Positions 26,201-32,825 of a stretch of DNA of 64,000 bases are shown piece after piece. Position numbers and translations under genes: made by a program. Origin of the DNA: Mucilaginibacter pallidiroseus (lineage in GTDB: Bacteria > Bacteroidota > Bacteroidia > Sphingobacteriales > Sphingobacteriaceae); contig NZ_VOEJ01000009.1 in assembly GCF_007846085.1 (NCBI RefSeq), positions 124,001 to 188,000 on the forward strand, written 5' to 3'. Numbering within the stretch: position 1 is the first letter of the stretch; each line of letters begins with the position of its first letter. Under the pieces are notes generated by a model that worked only from the letters and a program-made list of their open reading frames with translations, was not told where the DNA came from and did no database searches.

Positions 26201-28206
26201 TCAACATAATAAGTGGTGTTAGTTACCAAAGTCGGTGTTGTAAAGCTATTGCCTGTAAAAACCGGAGTAGCTGCCGCCAATGATGTGTACCAGTTATAAG
26301 TTACCCCGGTTTGCGGGTTGGTTACGTTAATAGTAGCGGTTTGCCCTGCTGCAATGGTTGTATTATTTGCTGCAAGTGTTGGGTTAGCCGGTTTTGGCTG
26401 CACCGTTACCGTACCCTGTACACGTGTTGTGCTTATACAGCCTGTTGCGTTTACGGCTTCGGCGTAGTAAGTGACGTTGGCTGTTAATGCTGGTGTAGTA
26501 AAATTTACACCTGTAAACACCGGCGTACCACCGGTAGCGGTAGTATACCAGTTATAAATTGTGCCGGCAATTGGCGACGCTATCGAAAGTACGGCCACAT
26601 CACCTGCGCATATATTTGCGTTGGTTGCTGTTAAGGCTGGCACTGCCGGTACTGCGCCCAACGTAGCGGTTACCTGCGTGCGCGTTGCACTTATACATGT
26701 ACTTCCGGCTACAGCTTCGGCGTAATAATTTGTAGTTTGGTTTATGGCAGGTGTTGTAAAGGTATTGCCGGTAAATAAAGGTGTACCGCCTGTTGCTGCG
26801 GCATACCAGTTAATGGTAACGCCCGTTACCGCCTGCGCAGTAAAAGATGCTGTTGAACCCGGGCATACCGTAACGTTATTACTAGTAATAACGGGGGCTG
26901 CAGGTATTTGATTAACGTTTACCGCAATTGCTGCTCTTTCTGATTCATCCGTACAACCCGCCTTTTGCGCCGATACATAATATATAGTAGTGGCAGTTAA
27001 AGCAGGCGTTGTAAAATTAGCACCCGTAAATACTGGTGTGCCGCCTGTTGATGCGGTGTACCACTTGTACGTAGTGCCGGGAGCATCGGCTATAGTAAAG
27101 GTCGCGGTTCCGCCTGCACAAATCGATGTGCTTGTAGTAGCTACATTATTTACCCTTACAATAGGTTTAGGTATAAGCCGCTCGGCCTCAAATAAATTGA
27201 TAGATGACAGGATACTGGCTATGCCCCCCCCGAGACGCAGCTGTACCCTGTCAAATATTTTAGTTGGTGCATAAGTTACCGTAACCCTGCGCCTGTTATT
27301 TACAAGATCAAGCAATCGCAAGCGCAGCAAAGCGCCGTTAAATGATTGCGAATCATCGTTACTTGTATTGCCGTTATAAGTAGAAAGGGATATGTTTGCC
27401 AATACGCCGGCATCTATGAGCGCCTGCGGTATCGATAGTGTTAACCTGACCGAGTCGCCAACTGTAGACAGCGACCTGAAGATGATGGTTTGTTGTGCGT
27501 ATGCACCCACCGCAGCAATGCTTGCATTTAAGGTAGATGCTGTTGTAAAATCTCCATCGATAGCATTTTGAGGATTGGCCACGCCACCCACATCAACACC
27601 AAGATTAAGCAGCCCGGCGCTGATACCGTGCAATTCATCAAACGGCAGGTTACAAGCAAGCGGATCCGGGCCATAGTAAAACGCATCATATAAGTATATG
27701 CTGCTTAAGGCACCCAATAGGCCGCCGTTAAGTGTCACGCGCACGCGGTCATAAGTACCTGATGGTGTTATGGTAAGCTCTGCCTGGTCATTATTACTTA
27801 CCGCCGTAAGAAGTGTATTGGCTGCAATAGCGCCGCCGACAGGGGTGCTCCCATTGTACGGGCGAATGGTGATGCGGCCAAGCACAGTAAGGTCGAGCAA
27901 ATTATCAGCCGTTCCTATTTTAATAGTTACGGGCGTATTTGCGGCTACCTTACCAGTTGCAGGAAAAATAAGTTCCTGATAGGTAGATGAAGCTACGCCA
28001 ACAGCCACATTAATAACCGATCGTGTTTGTAAGTTGCCGTCGGCAGCGTTTTGCGGGTTATTAACTACGCAGTTTACGCACAACAAGCCGGAGTTGCCAC
28101 TCTGTTGTGACGTTGCAAAAATACGTTGGGCTAATAGCTTACCTGCCGGGAATGTCAGCAGTACAAACAGAATTATTAATCTGCGGTAAAAGGTAAAGGT
28201 TTCCAT
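20299..28206 (-). CDS. Giant surface adhesin: Ig-like repeats, five second-type modules, FN3 and gliding-motility type B C-terminal domain
   Basis: The 2635-residue protein has a signal peptide (ending KLLAQ). I read the order as modules 1 and 2 (about 27-345), four Ig-like repeats, module 3 (from about 692), three Ig, module 4 (from about 1109), four Ig, module 5 (from about 1610), eight Ig, one fibronectin III-like domain and the CTD (from about 2541: YVPNAFTPNGDGNNDLFQI). Each Ig-like repeat is about 85 residues with a core like NWYTAATGGTPVFTG and TYYVEA. The five modules are about 150 residues, each holding an A-[IVA]-D-x-D/N-x-x-T-x-S/R segment and an FDRV-[EQR]-[LV]-R/T-[LV] strand, reminiscent of discoidin-like folds. 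Type IX secretion and surface display are expected. A run of eight G (plus-strand 27224-27231) lies in module 2. Confidence 0.93.
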   Translation of the reverse strand: METFTFYRRLIILFVLLTFPAGKLLAQRIFATSQQSGNSGLLCVNCVVNNPQNAADGNLQTRSVINVAVGVASSTYQELIFPATGKVAANTPVTIKIGTADNLLDLTVLGRITIRPYNGSTPVGGAIAANTLLTAVSNNDQAELTITPSGTYDRVRVTLNGGLLGALSSIYLYDAFYYGPDPLACNLPFDELHGISAGLLNLGVDVGGVANPQNAIDGDFTTASTLNASIAAVGAYAQQTIIFRSLSTVGDSVRLTLSIPQALIDAGVLANISLSTYNGNTSNDDSQSFNGALLRLRLLDLVNNRRRVTVTYAPTKIFDRVQLRLGGGIASILSSINLFEAERLIPKPIVRVNNVATTSTSICAGGTATFTIADAPGTTYKWYTASTGGTPVFTGANFTTPALTATTIYYVSAQKAGCTDESERAAIAVNVNQIPAAPVITSNNVTVCPGSTASFTAQAVTGVTINWYAAATGGTPLFTGNTFTTPAINQTTNYYAEAVAGSTCISATRTQVTATLGAVPAVPALTATNANICAGDVAVLSIASPIAGTIYNWYTTATGGTPVFTGVNFTTPALTANVTYYAEAVNATGCISTTRVQGTVTVQPKPANPTLAANNTTIAAGQTATINVTNPQTGVTYNWYTSLAAATPVFTGNSFTTPTLVTNTTYYVEAVNGAGCASANRTSITINVNINNNSPCTFANQQTPNVNGVCVGCFITNNALAVDADTTTASTITVVAGLLGGYAEQEMRYQQPGFTGDSVKVVLQTPVALTDVNLLGRISIALYNGTTLVGRYPLDNALLKVRLLGGGNRYAVLVPATGNYDRVVVRLNSGAASLLTSLNVFYAVQQFPAPVFNNANPEICKGSPATLSVTGTANGTFAWYTAPTGGTPVFTGSTYTTPALTANTTYYVEYTRTGGCVASTRYPIQVLVNDPPAKPVVVPSTANIFAGQTTSFTAQVANNVTVRWYTTPTGGTPVFTGTTFTTPALTANTTYYAESAIGDCVSPDRTPATVTVTPIVIPNVTVTPATQAVNPGASATLTASSTTPGAVFNWYSTATGGTSIFTGPVFTTPSVFTNITYYAEASIPATGAVSATRAPGAITVNSSPVNPVPCGGAIAQTNTTSGLLCLLCGINNATGAIDNDRNTFSQLATPVGLVGGYSQQTLRFANIGRIGDSIIVELGTPANLVSASVLSQISLATYNGATYNNDRFNLDGAAITISLLNGTSRFRVAFRATADFDRVEIRLNSGAAGVLTALNIYDATQSVAAPVISPATVVACAGTQATLTATVPAHVTVKWYTSATGGTPVFTGASFNTPVLTANTTYYAEASRTADGCAQGVRTPVTVNVTPVPQPPVVTTPTTIVCAGQPAVFTAQAVNGISFNWYATPTGGTPLFTGATFTTPALTANTSYYVEATGAGACGSSTRTQVTANVTTAPLVPTVSPNPAQTCAGSVAVLTASSTQSGVTFNWYTAATGGTPIFTGAQFTTPNLTSNTTYYVEAANGTCTSATRASVPVTVNPAPAAPVVTTVPSGGTISSGQTATLTATSTTSGVTFNWYTSAQGGTPIFTGSSFTTPALTSSRTYFVESVLTASGCTSPTRTSVTVTVVPIFSTDCDFASTQTNAANGLCVGCTITNATNAIDADTTTASQINVPVSVLGANATQTLIFSDGGLAGDTVKIKIGIPTGLLSAGVLDQLQIASYNGATYNGDRVNLSNSLIRVQFLAGGTAIIKFAPGANFDRVELRVNSIAASLLTTVNVYFASKQVDAPTLAANTINICAGGTATFAVRNPKAGVTYRWYTSATGGAPVFTGATFTSSALLTTTTYYVESVRTGNNCANPNRVAATANVTPSPVNPTLNQTTAQICAGEAVTFTVTNANGATVRWYNAATNGTLLFTGASFTVTPTSNATYFAEITNGTCSSPARTQATVTVNPRPAQPTVVLANVQVCANSPAVVQVQNPEAGVTYRWYTAATGGTAVFTGANFTTPAITANTNYYVEASGASGCTNNGGRTVVSVTVNSSINAPTLSATNTQVCAGGTATINVANPVAGVTYNWYTAATGGTSVFTGSTYTITNLSANVSYYVEASSNGCVSATRTRTDITVQPVPAPPQIDVAIGGSLSVCAGDQATITIANPDANLVYRWYDAPVNGNLLFVGAEFTTSEMISTTTYYVEASAAGNCNSSARTSIQVTVNQPPADPVLANANVSVCNGSPATLSINAPVAGVTYRWYNSPAMTTLLFTGTTYVTGPVTSTTNYYVAAFNSSGCSSNNTAMAQVTVRPAPAPPAVVNGNSTVSCVGSQANLVIEAPQTGFTYRWYTVATGGTPTFTGTTFTTPVLNATTTYYVEALNEDGCPSASRTAVTVTVGAPPTAPVIAATGLSICPASSTTINATAVGGNVVIRWYSNATGGTPLFTGSSFTTPVLNVTTTYYAEAFNTVTGCTSATRTAATVTILGPLPAPIVSVGNTSINSVSFTWTAVTGATGYEVSFDNGVSFAAPSAGANALTTLVAGLQPNQSVTIVVRAIGNLPCQLGANSLAVTGTATNPFGNGIYVPNAFTPNGDGNNDLFQIYGNAIQSATFTVYDQWGQLQFRANNKSAGWDGTFKGTPQPTGVYVYYLEAVLNDGTTFKKKGTVTLLR

Positions 28207-28306
28207 GCATATGTATTTGTTAGGTAGGTAATAGTGTTACCCCTAAAATTACATAGGCATGGCAAAGATGCATGGAAGCACTTTGTTCAGTTAATCAAAA
28301 GTTAAC

Positions 28307-28347
28307 TCATTTCATTCACAGAAAATTTCTGCGTTCATTTCATTCAC
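28307..28347 (-). promoter_or_regulatory. Direct repeat pair upstream of the adhesin
   Basis: TCATTTCATTCAC occurs at 28307-28319 and again at 28335-28347, 28 bp apart (about 2.7 helical turns), 100-140 bp upstream of the adhesin start. Regularly spaced direct repeats suggest binding sites for an activator. No known consensus is matched. The rest of the 288-bp gap between divergent genes is AT-rich without other visible features. Confidence 0.35.
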
Positions 28348-28494
28348 TACAATTTTTGGGAATAAATACAAAGGGCTTTTAGTTAAGCAATTAGGCACTT
28401 ATGCTTTAAAAACGGCCAAAAATGGCATTTATTACACATTTGATTTATATAGGATAATTATTTTTACTCAAATATTTAACTTAAACCACACATC

Positions 28495-28890
28495 ATGAGT
28501 ACTCCAAACTATCCAACTTCCGGACCGGAAGGAACTATCCCTGTGAACGAAGCCATTGACTGGGCACAAAACTGGCGCACTTACATCACTACGTCTGGCC
28601 AGGTTTTCAATGTCGAGTCGTTCGAGATCCCAATTATTGATTTTAAAAACATCTTATTACACAATCCCGATGCTGAAAGCGTGCGCGCTTATATTGGCCT
28701 TGAGGATGCTACCGATCCAACTACTGCCAAGTTGATGCTCGTGCCCGTGGTTGACGGCCACGATGTGGTAGTTATACCAACCACCGGAAACGGCGGCGAT
28801 GGTGATGGCGATCAAAGTAACGTTTATGATGTAACAAAACCTTGTCCGCCAACTTGTGCCCCACCAACAAGCCCAATTCGCGGTTTCTAA
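28495..28890 (+). CDS. Small acidic hypothetical protein with Gly/Asp-rich and Cys-containing tail
   Basis: A 131-residue cytosolic-type protein (no signal peptide). It contains a well-formed alpha/beta core (residues 15-95: NEAIDWAQNWRTYITTSGQV, EIPIIDFKNILL, AYIGLEDATDP, LMLVPVVDGHDVVVIP), a GNGGDGDGDQ linker and a PCPPTCAPPTSPI tail with two Cys. Family unknown to me. It heads a gene series followed by seven-helix membrane proteins and a two-component pair. A 14-bp-arm hairpin directly after it may end or process its mRNA, so it could be expressed more strongly than the downstream genes. Confidence 0.65.
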   Translation: MSTPNYPTSGPEGTIPVNEAIDWAQNWRTYITTSGQVFNVESFEIPIIDFKNILLHNPDAESVRAYIGLEDATDPTTAKLMLVPVVDGHDVVVIPTTGNGGDGDGDQSNVYDVTKPCPPTCAPPTSPIRGF

Positions 28891-28903
28891 AAAAACTTCA
28901 GTA

Positions 28904-28941
28904 ATGTTTACAAGCTTGTTATCTTTAAAGCTTGTAAACAT
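28904..28941 (+). terminator. Strong stem-loop between small gene and membrane protein array
   Basis: Perfect 14-bp arms ATGTTTACAAGCTT and AAGCTTGTAAACAT enclose a 10-base loop. Only a weak T stretch (TTTATCC) follows, so it may be a partial terminator or mRNA-stability structure rather than a full stop. It lies 10 bp before the next gene's ATG. Confidence 0.5.
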
Positions 28942-28951
28942 TTATCCCCCG

Positions 28952-29632
28952 ATGTTTGAAAAATTTTTCGTATTATATATATCTGTAATCGTTCCGGCTA
29001 CAGCCCTTATCCCATTAGTTGCCGGTTTATTACACTTCGGCAAACTGTCAAAGCCATCAAAAATTATCTGGAACTTCGTTCTATTTTCGGCAGTACTGAA
29101 TTTAACAAACATACTTTTACAGTATGTAATGCATAACACGCAGTTTATGCTGCATGGGTACACTGCGGTTGAGTTTGCTATGCTTTCCGCATACTTTGCT
29201 TGCTTCTTTACACCCAAACAGCAAAAAGCGGTTGCTGTAATTGCAGTTTTGTTTTTTATAGGTTGCGTAATTAATGCCATGTACCTGCAAGATATAGGCG
29301 CATTTAACACTTACACCCGCACGCTTGAGTCGCTAATATTGATAGGCTACATTATTTACTTCCAATATTTACAAGGAAACAAACTCGACACAGGTAAATG
29401 GGGCGACGACAGCAACAACTGGCTAAGTGTGGGTATATTGATTTACTATGCCAGCAGTTCATTAATGTTTGCATTTACAAATTATCTTGTTGCTATATCC
29501 ATTCGTGTTTTCGAAATGGTTTGGACAGCGCACTGTACAATTCTCGCCATCGAGTATATATTGTTCACTATTGGCTTTAGGAAAGACATTAAACAACGTA
29601 TAATAAAATCAGCACTTTCACAGCAAGTGTAA
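28952..29632 (+). CDS. Seven-helix membrane protein, copy 1 of tandem array
   Basis: The start at 28952 (MFEKFFVLYISVIVPATALI) is chosen by alignment with the next two copies; a longer frame exists but lacks homology upstream. The 226-residue product has seven hydrophobic helices and almost no loops. Shared features with copy 2 are LPF-like HNTQFMLHG before TM3, FNTYTRTLESLI at TM5, the acidic WGDDSNNWLSVGILIYYASS opening TM6, and HC-x(3)-AIEYILF in TM7. I do not recognise a named family. The conserved polar residues inside helices suggest a ligand- or light-responsive membrane sensor, an inference supported by the kinase gene downstream. Confidence 0.75.
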   Translation: MFEKFFVLYISVIVPATALIPLVAGLLHFGKLSKPSKIIWNFVLFSAVLNLTNILLQYVMHNTQFMLHGYTAVEFAMLSAYFACFFTPKQQKAVAVIAVLFFIGCVINAMYLQDIGAFNTYTRTLESLILIGYIIYFQYLQGNKLDTGKWGDDSNNWLSVGILIYYASSSLMFAFTNYLVAISIRVFEMVWTAHCTILAIEYILFTIGFRKDIKQRIIKSALSQQV

Positions 29633-29661
29633 AGCGCTATTTAAATTGCACTTATCCTAAA

Positions 29662-30330
29662 ATGTTCGATCAATTTTTTCTATTTTATGTAACATACCTC
29701 ATTCCATCAACAGCGTTGATACCCTTGTATATTGGCTTTAAGGGTTACAGCAGGTTATCCAAGCCATCCATTATTATATTTTGGTTTGTATTTGTATCAG
29801 CTGTACTAAACGTATGTAATATGATCTTAATGGAGTTTCTGCCTAACACGCAATTTATGCTACACGGCGGCGCAATAATTGAATTTGCTATGTTGTCGGC
29901 TTTTTTCGCCTGCTTCTTTTCAAAAAAATATCAGGTAGTAATTGCGGTAGTTGCTGTATTGTATGGAATAAGTTGTGTTGTAAACGGCTTTTATATACAA
30001 GGCCTCGAAGCATTTAACACATACACGCGAACGCTGGAGTCATTAATAATTATAATATATTTTATCTGCTTCCAAAACAAGCAAAGTGCTAAAATCACTA
30101 ATAAGTGGGCAGACGATAGTAATAATTGGCTAAGCGTAGGCATCCTGTTATATTACGCAAGTAGTACCTTAATGTTTGCCTTTGCCAATTATTTGTTGAA
30201 GATTCCATTGTTTATTTACAAGCTTATTTGGATGGTTCACTGTGCCTTCCTGGCAATAGAGTACATACTGTTTGCAGTAGGATATACCAAAGAACTTAAG
30301 GCCAGCAATAAACCGACGGAGTTGCCTTGA
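29662..30330 (+). CDS. Seven-helix membrane protein, copy 2 of tandem array
   Basis: A 222-residue paralog of the preceding gene, clearly similar along its whole length (MFDQFFLFYVTYLIPSTALI, LPNTQFMLHGGAIIEFAMLS, FNTYTRTLESLI, WADDSNNWLSVGILLYYASS, HCAFLAIEYILFAVGY). It starts 29 bp after copy 1 and keeps the same seven helices. The duplicated architecture upstream of a kinase with little sensor domain of its own suggests these proteins could provide input to it. Function not known. Confidence 0.75.
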   Translation: MFDQFFLFYVTYLIPSTALIPLYIGFKGYSRLSKPSIIIFWFVFVSAVLNVCNMILMEFLPNTQFMLHGGAIIEFAMLSAFFACFFSKKYQVVIAVVAVLYGISCVVNGFYIQGLEAFNTYTRTLESLIIIIYFICFQNKQSAKITNKWADDSNNWLSVGILLYYASSTLMFAFANYLLKIPLFIYKLIWMVHCAFLAIEYILFAVGYTKELKASNKPTELP

Positions 30331-30423
30331 GTATAGTATCAATTTAATAAAAAGTAGCTTTAGTGAATAAATTTGCCGCTTTTTTGGCATTGTTGCCTAT
30401 ATTTAGGTATTGATTAATTATTG

Positions 30424-30791
30424 ATGTCTCAATTTTATACATCCGTTATTATCCCCATTACTTCTCTGTTTCCGCTTTTAATTGCACTGTTGCGGTTTAG
30501 AGATATTGTTAAGCCGGCTAAAATATTGTTCTGGTTTATACTCATAACTGCTGTTATCGGACAGGTCGTAATTTATGCGCCGTACTACTCCACAAATACC
30601 CTTTATTTATACTATGGACATGAGGTTGTAGCGTTTGCTATCGCTTTGGTATGCCAGCAGTGCTATTATGTTTGCTTTTTTAATTCATCCAATATCAATG
30701 GCACTCCAAATTTTTATGGACATACGAGGCGTCTATTGTGCTACTTTAAGCAAATGGATACATATTTTTTTCAATAGGATACCATAAATAA
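30424..30791 (+). pseudogene. Decayed third copy of the seven-helix membrane protein
   Basis: The frame from 30424 matches TM1-TM3 of the intact copies (MSQFYTSVIIPITSLFPLLI, YGHEVVAFAIALV). It then joins, in a different frame, to a TM6-like stretch (YASSAIMFAFLIHP at about 30652-30693). In a third frame a TM7-like remnant (LWTYEASIVLL, stop, ANGYIFFSIGYHK) ends at 30791. TM4-TM5, about 75 codons, are gone. The intact frame would give only 117 residues ending in unrelated sequence. I read this as an inactivated copy with an internal deletion and at least two frameshifts. Confidence 0.7.
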
Positions 30792-30792
30792 C

Positions 30793-31590
30793 ATGCAGCC
30801 AACGCAAGACAACATCGTAATATTAGTAGTGCTGGGGATGGCTACCACCTTTTTGCTGGTAACATCGTTCATATTATTTTCTATTCGAAATCAAAATAAG
30901 CTTTTAAAGCAACGACAGGATTTTCAGGAAGCACAGATCAAGCATCAAAAAGAATTGCTGCACGCTGTTATCGAGTCGCAGGAGGCCGAACGGAAGCGCA
31001 TCGGGCAGGATCTTCATGATGATGTAGGCACAACCATATCGGGTTTGCGCCTTTTGATCGAGATGTTTAAACCTGCAGATGAAAATGATTCGGCTTACAA
31101 CGAATTTAAAAGATCAACCAAAACCATAATTGATAAGATAGTGAAGGATGTGCGCAACATTTCTCATAACTTATCCCCTACTACCCTACGGTACTACGGC
31201 TTGGCTGCTGCAATTACAGAACATTGTACCATCATCAATCAATCGGGCAAGTTAGAGATCGTGATAGAAAATGAAGCCGAAGAAGCACTGGCAAAATTAG
31301 ACATGCCTGCTGCAACAGCCATATACCGCGTGCTGGAAGAGCTCATCAACAATACAATTAAACACTCGGGTGCAAGCAAGGCACAAATAGATATTAAAAC
31401 ATTTGCTAATAACCTAGCCATTAAATACATGGACAATGGTAAAGGGCTTACAACTGTCCCGGCCGGTGCCAAAAAAGGTATGGGCATGCAAAATATCGAA
31501 AGCCGCCTGCTCAATATAAATGCCAAATTTGATATTGCCGCTTATGACAGCAAGGGTTTCGCAATCGACATTAATTACCCTCTTGTGTAG
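30793..31590 (+). CDS. NarX-type sensor histidine kinase with single membrane helix
   Basis: The 265-residue kinase has one N-terminal helix (VILVVLGMATTFLLVTSFIL), a coiled stretch, the HisKA_3 box with His75 (ERKRIGQDLHDDVGTTISGL) and an HATPase_c domain (N box EELINNTIKHSGASKA, G1 box YMDNGKGL, G2 GMGMQNIESRL). It lacks a periplasmic sensor domain, so its signal probably comes from another protein; the preceding membrane proteins are candidates. It lies 1 bp after the decayed copy and 8 bp before its response regulator. Confidence 0.92.
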   Translation: MQPTQDNIVILVVLGMATTFLLVTSFILFSIRNQNKLLKQRQDFQEAQIKHQKELLHAVIESQEAERKRIGQDLHDDVGTTISGLRLLIEMFKPADENDSAYNEFKRSTKTIIDKIVKDVRNISHNLSPTTLRYYGLAAAITEHCTIINQSGKLEIVIENEAEEALAKLDMPAATAIYRVLEELINNTIKHSGASKAQIDIKTFANNLAIKYMDNGKGLTTVPAGAKKGMGMQNIESRLLNINAKFDIAAYDSKGFAIDINYPLV

Positions 31591-31598
31591 TAACCACA

Positions 31599-32282
31599 AT
31601 GGCTGAACAGGATATTATACGCATAGCGGTTATTGATGATCAGAATCTTTTCAGGCAGAGCCTTTCCCTGCTGATAGGTAGCGTTAGCCGGTTTGAGCTG
31701 GCTACAGACAGCCCGGGCGGCGAACATTTTTTAGAGCAACTAAAAGCAAACCCTCAAAATATCGATATTGCCATAGTTGATATGGATATGCCGGGCATGA
31801 GCGGGATGGAGTTGAACAGGAGGATCCAGCAGCAGTACCCTTATATTAAAGTAATAATACTAACGGTGCATATGAACGAGCACCTTATTGCCCAGGCTAT
31901 AAACGCGGGCGCATCATCATACCTTGCCAAAAACTGCGACAAGGACGAACTTATACTTGCAGTTGACACGGTTTATAAAACGGGTTTCTACTTTAACAAC
32001 GAAGCCATGACCGCTATTAAGCATAGCGCCAACCATAAAAAACAACAAGCCAAAGACATATTAAGCAACTTGCCCGGCCTAACGCTATCTAAACGCGAGC
32101 GGCAGGTACTGCACCTTATTTGCCGGGAATTTAACAATACCGAAATAGCCCAGGAACTTTTTTTAAGCACAAGGACTGTAGAGGGACACCGCATCAATTT
32201 ACTTAATAAAGTAAATTGCCGTAATACGGCCGGCTTGGTATTGTTTGCCATAAAAGCTGGCTTATTTGAGATACCTCTTTAA
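31599..32282 (+). CDS. NarL/FixJ-family response regulator
   Basis: A 227-residue regulator with a receiver domain (DD at 13-14, phospho-acceptor Asp61 in AIVDMDMPGMSG, Thr/Lys switch residues in IILTVH and YLAKN) and a C-terminal LuxR/GerE HTH (LTLSKRERQVLHLICREFNN, TEIAQELFLSTRTVEGHRIN). It is the cognate partner of the kinase immediately upstream. Regulon unknown; the adhesin promoter region or the membrane array are natural first candidates. Confidence 0.93.
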   Translation: MAEQDIIRIAVIDDQNLFRQSLSLLIGSVSRFELATDSPGGEHFLEQLKANPQNIDIAIVDMDMPGMSGMELNRRIQQQYPYIKVIILTVHMNEHLIAQAINAGASSYLAKNCDKDELILAVDTVYKTGFYFNNEAMTAIKHSANHKKQQAKDILSNLPGLTLSKRERQVLHLICREFNNTEIAQELFLSTRTVEGHRINLLNKVNCRNTAGLVLFAIKAGLFEIPL

Positions 32283-32300
32283 TTTTATTATTGTAACAAT

Positions 32301-32341
32301 TGCGCATACCAGGTATAACTACCTGATTTTAAAAATGCGCA
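32301..32341. promoter_or_regulatory. Nested inverted repeats after the response regulator
   Basis: TGCGCAT (32301-32307) pairs with ATGCGCA (32335-32341), enclosing CAGGTA-TAAC-TACCTG and an ATTTTAAAA run. It is the only structured element in the 246-bp gap and could serve as a weak terminator. Confidence 0.4.
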
Positions 32342-32528
32342 CTTACACGCGGTGCTAAAAAGTAGCATTGCTGGTTAATTGTTATAATTTTACTATGCAG
32401 AACTGAATATTAAAAACCAATTAGAATATTTAAATATATTTTAGAACGACAATATATAAACTACATATTAAGGACAACTTAAATTTTATATTTACGTAAA
32501 AGCTGTACTGTTAAACACCTTATCACTT

Positions 32529-32789
32529 ATGGAACTGATATTTATAAGTAATCAGATAAAGTACGATATCTTGCAGATTTGCGGCATGCCGGCCAAATAC
32601 TCCTACAACCTACTCGGTAACATTTCCTTAAGTTCAATTGGTTACAGAGACGATGCCGAATTGTGCCGCCGTTTGGAAAGTAAATTACAGTTAATTGCTG
32701 AGGAGTATAAAACAGGGTGTAACATTCCATTGGGCTCTGTGTCTGGGGGGCTGACAGTTAGCCAATGCATAAGGCTGGTTGTAGTATGA
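32529..32789 (+). CDS. Small hypothetical protein preceding the NACHT-like gene
   Basis: An 86-residue protein without recognised domain. It has a helical middle (DDAELCRRLESKLQLIAEEY) and a hydrophobic C-terminus (CIRLVVV). It ends 36 bp before the STAND NTPase start and may be translated from the same mRNA. The composition is plausible for a gene, but nothing else supports it. Confidence 0.4.
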   Translation: MELIFISNQIKYDILQICGMPAKYSYNLLGNISLSSIGYRDDAELCRRLESKLQLIAEEYKTGCNIPLGSVSGGLTVSQCIRLVVV

Positions 32790-32825
32790 TTAGTGGGTGA
32801 ATTTAGATTAGATGAAGAGTGGATT

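Noticed and set aside
20349..27979. Many open reading frames on the plus strand and one other minus frame inside the giant adhesin gene
   Set aside because: They follow the repeats in shifted frames, have repetitive low-quality translations, and lie entirely inside a frame with clear domains and a C-terminal sorting domain.
20299..28206. Possible CRISPR array suggested by regular repeats
   Set aside because: The repeats are about 255 bp, diverged, in one reading frame, and encode Ig-like domains; there are no identical short repeats with unique spacers. No cas gene is present.
28856..28951. Longer start for the first seven-helix protein
   Set aside because: The extra residues have no counterpart in the two paralogs and would run through the strong stem-loop.
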